DNA of 27,648 bases from Myxococcota bacterium (GTDB taxonomy: Bacteria > Myxococcota_C > UBA6777), in assembly GCA_963169055.1 (NCBI GenBank), contig CAUJFU010000049.1, positions 1-27,648 on the forward strand, written 5' to 3'. Below are positions 24,601-27,648 of this stretch, piece by piece. Both the position numbers and the translations under genes were made by a program. How positions within the stretch are numbered: the first letter of the stretch is position 1; the number at the start of each line of letters is the position of its first letter. The notes under the pieces are model-generated. The model had not been told where the DNA came from. It saw only the letters and a list, made by a program, of their open reading frames with translations, and did no database searches.

Positions 24601-25015
24601 GGGTTTGTGTGGGGAGATCTTTGGGGATCTCGATCCAAAGGGAGAAGTCGCCTTGGGAGTTGGTGTGTGCTTCGCCAAGATCGCGGATGCCTGTGTTGTG
24701 TTGGAGTCGAAAGACAACGGAGGCGTTGGGTCGTGCGAGGCGCGCAAGGTCGACACGTCCAGCGATACGAACGCGCTCTCCGCGTGTGAGTTGCGTGGGG
24801 AGTTGTGTCCACCGGATCTGGGCGTATACGCGGTTTTCAAGAAAAAAGCAAAGGCTCAGCCCAAAAAGAAAAGCGAGCGGAAAAGAGGTCGAAAGACAAC
24901 GGACCCAAACAGATCCTTGAGAAAGGGCGAGCGAAAAAAGGGAAGGTGGTTCTTGATCCTGTGTATGGCGAGGCACACAATGGGGGGCGCGAAGGCGGGT
25001 AGGATGATTGGGCAT
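21671..25015 (-). CDS. Exported transglutaminase-like protein with long repeat linker
   Basis: 1114 residues from the ATG at 25015 (GGGAG eight bases upstream). An ATG at 25042 is also in frame but lies at the predicted transcription start. After a long basic N-region a signal peptide ends FLENRVYAQ (about 44-65). A small beta domain follows (66-150), then about 550 disordered residues with SNRGGTP, SDKPSAQ, QREQ and GGS repeats and a short R/E/Q coiled coil. The C-terminal part is a transglutaminase core: VCRHRAMLF with Cys952, GAHAFAEVGY with His978 and WRLIDLGGG with Asp994 form the expected Cys-His-Asp triad. It would act outside the inner membrane as a protease, transamidase or amidase; the substrate is unknown. 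Cluster relatives usually carry the domain on a multi-pass membrane protein; here it is exported. It is the first gene of the MoxR-type operon. Confidence 0.85.
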   Translation of the reverse strand: MPNHPTRLRAPHCVPRHTQDQEPPSLFSLALSQGSVWVRCLSTSFPLAFLFGLSLCFFLENRVYAQIRWTQLPTQLTRGERVRIAGRVDLARLARPNASVVFRLQHNTGIRDLGEAHTNSQGDFSLWIEIPKDLPTQTLQMLVSLQVPPPSPSQPPTRSSPPQRRKQNPPPSPLPQRKQTPRNTPPHTKKTLKPPNQRPDSTKPKQRPDSAEPKQRTDSAEPKDTNNAPNKDTAPSNREGTPSNRGGTPSNRGGTPSNRERNNGDENPRPSDGSSDKPSAQSDKPSAQSDKPSAQSDKPSAQSDKPTAQSDKPSAQSDKPSVQSDKPSAQSGKPNAQSDKPSAQSSGTPNQNAPSSLRKSTPNAAQDPAAQREQTQREQAQREQTQREQARKQAVWERLKKGWRPEIEGAEEPSQEPSRSPQGFRLPKISSIPGASRTPSSLPKNPMDSPLPKDPMDSPSSKEPMPSPSQQHRSPSQQHHPQEYRPQDHPNPPSQETSPLPSSPQETSPSVPKETAPPQNTSPRTKEDWKSRAANWLKKQEERKKKGQPYDWRKEQQERAMQVEQMRRRLEQLRERLREQVRREQSPYGEPQDPGRFRGFGQQGNQPDDSGGSGGSGGSGGSGGSGGSGGSGGSGGNGGSGGSGGSGGSKPQMSDGSSREGSRGLGDGTPQSPRPSEPSDDHLPPLMLPRLQSKFSSPPESRGPMRARPKRGAPQDEGHQSSQRGQLLSRSNQNKMDTDTAAIQVFLRQVFKPYLPHHQRITVLDQWNEGYRLTLRSERKRTVPAQNPSRLGYKTFVGHLRVLLWPGKWTPIPSVSPQAKVLWARTVPHIRGLRFAKDSADALHLRAYTRKPQVVELHFALEADPLYFGGPIPKGIKPSQYPTSLRPSPRSQKRDHILAHLHEWGLSPEMTLDQILMVFVPYLRSFSARTLRPEEHLDDSYLMLMRRRVGVCRHRAMLFVTTMLSIGYPARFVANGAHAFAEVGYPDGRWRLIDLGGGDVSSWLGKWNGQPFQHPEDPFPTPQVPENETREEQRQQAATPPIDTRPQQPDPRHLGIGGKRILRDPKDALRRRLSALSKPPTTPLRRKIIHHSPLSNRTNSNSPLQRRLQQLLQR
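23071..23186 (-). repeat. 9-bp tandem repeat encoding (GGS)n linker
   Basis: About 13 copies of a 9-bp unit (plus strand TTCCGCCAC or TTCCGCCGC) encode an uninterrupted Gly-Gly-Ser linker with one Asn replacing Ser. It precedes the C-terminal catalytic part of the transglutaminase-like protein. Confidence 0.85.
23985..24194 (-). repeat. 21-bp tandem repeat, 10 copies (SDKPSAQ)
   Basis: Ten head-to-tail 21-bp units (10 x 21 = 210 bp) encode SDKPSAQ with single changes (SDKPTAQ, SDKPSVQ, SGKPNAQ). Sub-variants are grouped along the array: the five left-hand copies mostly contain TTTGTCTGAC, the next two TTTATCTGAC and the last three TTTATCCGAC. Confidence 0.9.
24239..24322 (-). repeat. 21-bp tandem repeat, ~4 copies (SNRGGTP)
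   Basis: Four 21-bp units starting CTCGGTTCGAYGGAGTACCCC on the plus strand encode SNRGGTP or SNREGTP in the linker of the transglutaminase-like protein. The last unit is degenerate. Confidence 0.8.
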
Positions 25016-25047
25016 ACGACGTTCTCCCGTTGTTTGAAACATCCCAT

Positions 25048-25076
25048 AGTTAAGAAGGCTGCCATCTCCCTGTCAA
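25048..25076 (-). promoter_or_regulatory. Candidate promoter of the MoxR-type operon
   Basis: A perfect TTGACA (25071-25076 on the minus strand) is followed after 17 bases by TTAACT (25048-25053), a weak -10. Initiation near 25041 favours the ATG at 25015. The rest of the divergent region (25077-25206) shows no clear promoter for the plus-strand TPR gene. Confidence 0.45.
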
Positions 25077-25206
25077 GGCCAAGTCTTCGTTTTCAACAGA
25101 TTTGTGGGGCTGTGTTTGTGTCTTCTCAACAAGTCTCCAACACAACGACCACCTGCTCAACACAGGCTTCTCAACGCACCAAGAAAGCACAGGAACACAC
25201 ACCAAG

Positions 25207-26169
25207 ATGCCGAGATACATCAGGATCGTATGCGTCGGATTGTTTCTTTCGATGGGAAGGGCTTCTCTGGCGCAGAGTCCTTCGCCTTATCACCGATACA
25301 TCGAACAGATCGAAAAGAAACTGAAAGCATCTCCCAACGATCCGCGTTTGTTGACGATCTTGGGTCGGCTTTACGAAAAAGCGGGAGAGGCCAAGCAAGC
25401 CAAGCAGCTTTTCCAGCGGGCTTTGCGTGCAAACAAGCGGTACAGCCACGCGAAGTTGGGATTGGCGCGGCTTGCCCTTAGCCAACAACGGATCTTGGAA
25501 GCGGAGCGTTTGTTGCGAGGGGTGTTGCGGCGAGATCCGCGCCATGCGCCTGCTTGGTCGCTGTATGCGGAGTCTCTACGTTTGCAAGCCCGCGTGGTTC
25601 CGCCTTCTCAGCAAAAGCGCCTTCTCGAACGAAGTCTTCAAGCCCATCAAAAAGCGATACGCCTTGCGCCTCAAAAAGCACCGATGGCATACCGTTATGC
25701 AGTGTTGTTGCTAGGCATGAACAAGATCCCCGATGCTCATGTTGCGTTCTTACGAACGGTAGCACTCGATCCACAGCACCCTTGTTACCAGCTTGGACTT
25801 GCGACGGTTGAGCGCATGATGACACCTCACACAAAACAGCTTTACCAGCGCCTGTCGCGGTGGTATCCTCTCTGCCCACATCCCTTGTTGCGCCAAGCAG
25901 CTCAACCTGTTCTTGAAACGAGCGTCTTTGAACAAGCGCAGATCTTGCGAAAGAAAAAGCGCAACAAACGGGGTGAGCAAATTCTTCGAGAACTGATCCG
26001 CCTTGAACCCAAAACCATCCGTGGCTATATGTTCCTCGCCATGACGCTGTTTCAAGATCAGCAGTGTACACAAGCGCAGGCCGTACTTCGGGCGCTTCTT
26101 CAACACCATCCAAACCATGCTCCTGCACAGAAGCTGCTGAAACGCCCAAAGACACACCCTTGCCTCTAA
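25207..26169 (+). CDS. Secreted TPR-repeat protein
   Basis: 320 residues from the ATG at 25207, where a signal peptide begins (MPRYIRIVCVGLFLSMGRAS, cleavage probably after LAQ). An open frame extends upstream to 25102 but is not signal-like. The ribosome site is weak (AGGA 12 bases upstream). The mature protein holds about six TPR-like units, e.g. NDPRLLTILGRLYEKAGEAK, YSHAKLGLARLALSQQRILE and TIRGYMFLAMTLFQDQQCTQ. TPR proteins of this kind are periplasmic contact modules. It precedes the Ser/Thr kinase by 127 bases on the same strand and may be co-transcribed with it, and it diverges from the MoxR-type operon. Confidence 0.85.
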   Translation: MPRYIRIVCVGLFLSMGRASLAQSPSPYHRYIEQIEKKLKASPNDPRLLTILGRLYEKAGEAKQAKQLFQRALRANKRYSHAKLGLARLALSQQRILEAERLLRGVLRRDPRHAPAWSLYAESLRLQARVVPPSQQKRLLERSLQAHQKAIRLAPQKAPMAYRYAVLLLGMNKIPDAHVAFLRTVALDPQHPCYQLGLATVERMMTPHTKQLYQRLSRWYPLCPHPLLRQAAQPVLETSVFEQAQILRKKKRNKRGEQILRELIRLEPKTIRGYMFLAMTLFQDQQCTQAQAVLRALLQHHPNHAPAQKLLKRPKTHPCL

Positions 26170-26296
26170 AGATCAAGAAACGATACACAAGAGATCGAGA
26201 GACGACGCTGACGCGACGTCACGAAAGAGACAACCCCACAAAAAGACACCGCTCCACCCCACGGAAACGACGGATTGTGGGCAGAGGATAGAATCG

Positions 26297-27648
26297 ATGA
26301 ATCACAGATTTCCTTTTCAGTTCGGCCCCTACTCTTTGCTTGAGAAGATCGGGCAAGGCGGCATGGCCGAGATCTTTCGTGCGCAGACTTCGGGTCCGAA
26401 CAACTTTACCAAAGAAGTCGCGATCAAACGCATCCTCTCGCATCTGTCGTCCAACGAAGATTTTGTTACGCAGTTTCTCGACGAAGCGCGTATTGCAGGC
26501 TCGCTCAACCATCCAAATATCGTGCAGATCTACGATGTTGCGCAGGTGGGCAACGACTACTACATCGCGATGGAGTTTGTGGACGGAAAACACCTCGGCC
26601 AAGTGATTCGTCGCGTAGCAGAAAAAAACTCTTTTTTCCCGATTCCAGCGGCGGTTTGCATTATCAACGACGTCGCAAAAGCCCTTGCCTTCGCACATTC
26701 CGCACGCGACTCCATGGGCCAACCTCTTCAGATCATCCACCGCGATGTTTCACCACAAAACATCCTGATCTCTTATCACGGCGCTGTAAAGCTTACAGAC
26801 TTCGGCATCGCCAAAGCTGCCAACAAGCTCTATCAAACGACCGCAGGCGTGATCAAAGGAAAGTTTTCGTACCTTGCGCCTGAACAATTAACGGGTGCGC
26901 CGGCCTCTCCATCGAGCGATATCTTTGCGTTGGGGATCACGTTGTGGGAGATGTTATGCAACCGACGGTTGTTCCAAGGCAAAACGGATATCGAGACGAT
27001 CCAGTTGGTACAAGGCTGCGTGGTTCCGCCCTTGAGCCAATACCGAACAGATGGCGACCCCGCCATCGAAGAGATCTTGCAGCGCATGGTGCATCGCGAT
27101 CCAAACGTGCGTTACAACCACACGCACCATGTTGTACACGACCTTTCGCATTACCTCGCAAACCGCAGCGTTTCCGAAGACATGACGGTGGTCGGGAATT
27201 TTATGGGCGTTCTGTACCAAGAGTCGGTACAAGTGGGCGGCCAACCTGCGACAGAGATCGCATTGAAGGCCATGTCCGAAGAACAACTCAAAGCTTTCGC
27301 TCCCAAAACAGCCCAAAGCACCGCGACTGGGGAAGAAAGCACACGCATGATCCAGTCTCCGCAGCTTACAGACTTTGAAACCACGGACCTTCAAGAGTCC
27401 GACATCTCCGAAGAATCGGCTGCGTTGCTTTCACCTTATGCCCCGCCTAACACGCCCGAAACGGTCGATGATTCGATCTTGCGCCCTTCTGCGCCTTCTT
27501 CGATCAACAGCGCAGCCACGCAGTTTGGCGTACCTGCTGCGAGTCTCTCTCGCCCAAAACAACAGCCCAAGGGAGGGGCACCCAAGCAAGCGTCCAAAGG
27601 GGGATCGATCTGGATCGTGTTGCTCTTGTTGTTGGTGTTGGGTGGGGG
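26297..27648 (+). CDS. Ser/Thr protein kinase with C-terminal membrane anchor (cut by right edge)
   Basis: 450 codons are visible with no stop before the edge. The ATG at 26297 has AGAGGA eight bases upstream. A complete Hanks-type kinase domain occupies about residues 12-275: glycine loop IGQGGMAEIF (18-27), VAIK with Lys44, helix-C Glu63 in DEARIAG, catalytic loop HRDVSPQN (148-155), DFG (168-170) and APE (194-196). All catalytic residues are present. HRDVSPQN is the form usual in myxobacterial kinases. An acidic Ser/Thr/Pro-rich juxtamembrane region (300-430) precedes a membrane helix that begins at about 438 (IWIVLLLLLVLGG), where the window ends. It is likely a membrane sensor kinase with an exported sensor part to the right. 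The adjacent secreted TPR gene could supply a partner, by position only. Confidence 0.95.
   Translation, partial: MNHRFPFQFGPYSLLEKIGQGGMAEIFRAQTSGPNNFTKEVAIKRILSHLSSNEDFVTQFLDEARIAGSLNHPNIVQIYDVAQVGNDYYIAMEFVDGKHLGQVIRRVAEKNSFFPIPAAVCIINDVAKALAFAHSARDSMGQPLQIIHRDVSPQNILISYHGAVKLTDFGIAKAANKLYQTTAGVIKGKFSYLAPEQLTGAPASPSSDIFALGITLWEMLCNRRLFQGKTDIETIQLVQGCVVPPLSQYRTDGDPAIEEILQRMVHRDPNVRYNHTHHVVHDLSHYLANRSVSEDMTVVGNFMGVLYQESVQVGGQPATEIALKAMSEEQLKAFAPKTAQSTATGEESTRMIQSPQLTDFETTDLQESDISEESAALLSPYAPPNTPETVDDSILRPSAPSSINSAATQFGVPAASLSRPKQQPKGGAPKQASKGGSIWIVLLLLLVLGG

Overview
The window looks like chromosomal DNA from a Gram-negative bacterium of the Myxococcota / former Deltaproteobacteria type. Reasons: a Ser/Thr kinase of the HRDVSPQN type carried next to a secreted TPR protein, a lipoprotein with a clear LVGC lipobox, a probable outer-membrane beta-barrel protein, and many very long secreted or membrane proteins built from TPR, HEAT and low-complexity repeats. 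This placement is an inference from gene content, not from a marker gene. No rRNA, tRNA, CRISPR array, insertion sequence or phage gene was seen.

Region 1 (1-10.6 kb, all minus strand). Three large genes lie end to end, preceded by a plausible promoter near 10.55 kb. In transcription order they are: a 1450-residue single-pass membrane 'hub' protein with a duplicated ~100-residue domain and long tandem repeats; an 849-residue protein joining HEAT repeats, a coiled coil and a C-terminal beta-barrel; and an ~1100-residue TPR/HEAT protein. Stop and start codons of the first two share a base, and the third follows 19 bases later. A fourth gene, cut by the left edge, follows 98 bases downstream. 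Read together, these genes could encode parts reaching from cytoplasm to outer membrane. I recognise no known system with this layout, and it is the best candidate here for an undescribed one.

Region 2 (10.6-14.1 kb). A plus-strand lipoprotein gene overlaps the 3' end of a minus-strand pair: a PduO-type ATP:cob(I)alamin adenosyltransferase and a small alanine-rich hypothetical protein. The adenosyltransferase has a good sigma70-like promoter. Just upstream of it is a perfect 12-bp inverted repeat holding two consensus DnaA boxes. Next comes an anchored coiled-coil protein with its own consensus-like promoter.

Region 3 (14.1-25.0 kb, minus strand) is a MoxR-type cluster, read from a promoter near 25.06 kb: secreted transglutaminase-like protein, membrane protein with Ig-like/DUF4129-like parts, DUF4350-like protein, MoxR AAA+ ATPase, DUF58/VWA protein and two small membrane proteins. 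Related clusters in other bacteria pair a MoxR ATPase with VWA and transglutaminase proteins and are thought to act in envelope-protein maturation or stress. Here the transglutaminase is exported and carries about 550 residues of repeats. A REP-like double hairpin sits inside the DUF4129-like gene.

Region 4 (25.2-27.6 kb, plus strand). A secreted TPR protein is followed by a Ser/Thr protein kinase with a C-terminal membrane anchor, cut by the right edge. They are divergent from region 3 across a 190-bp intergenic region.
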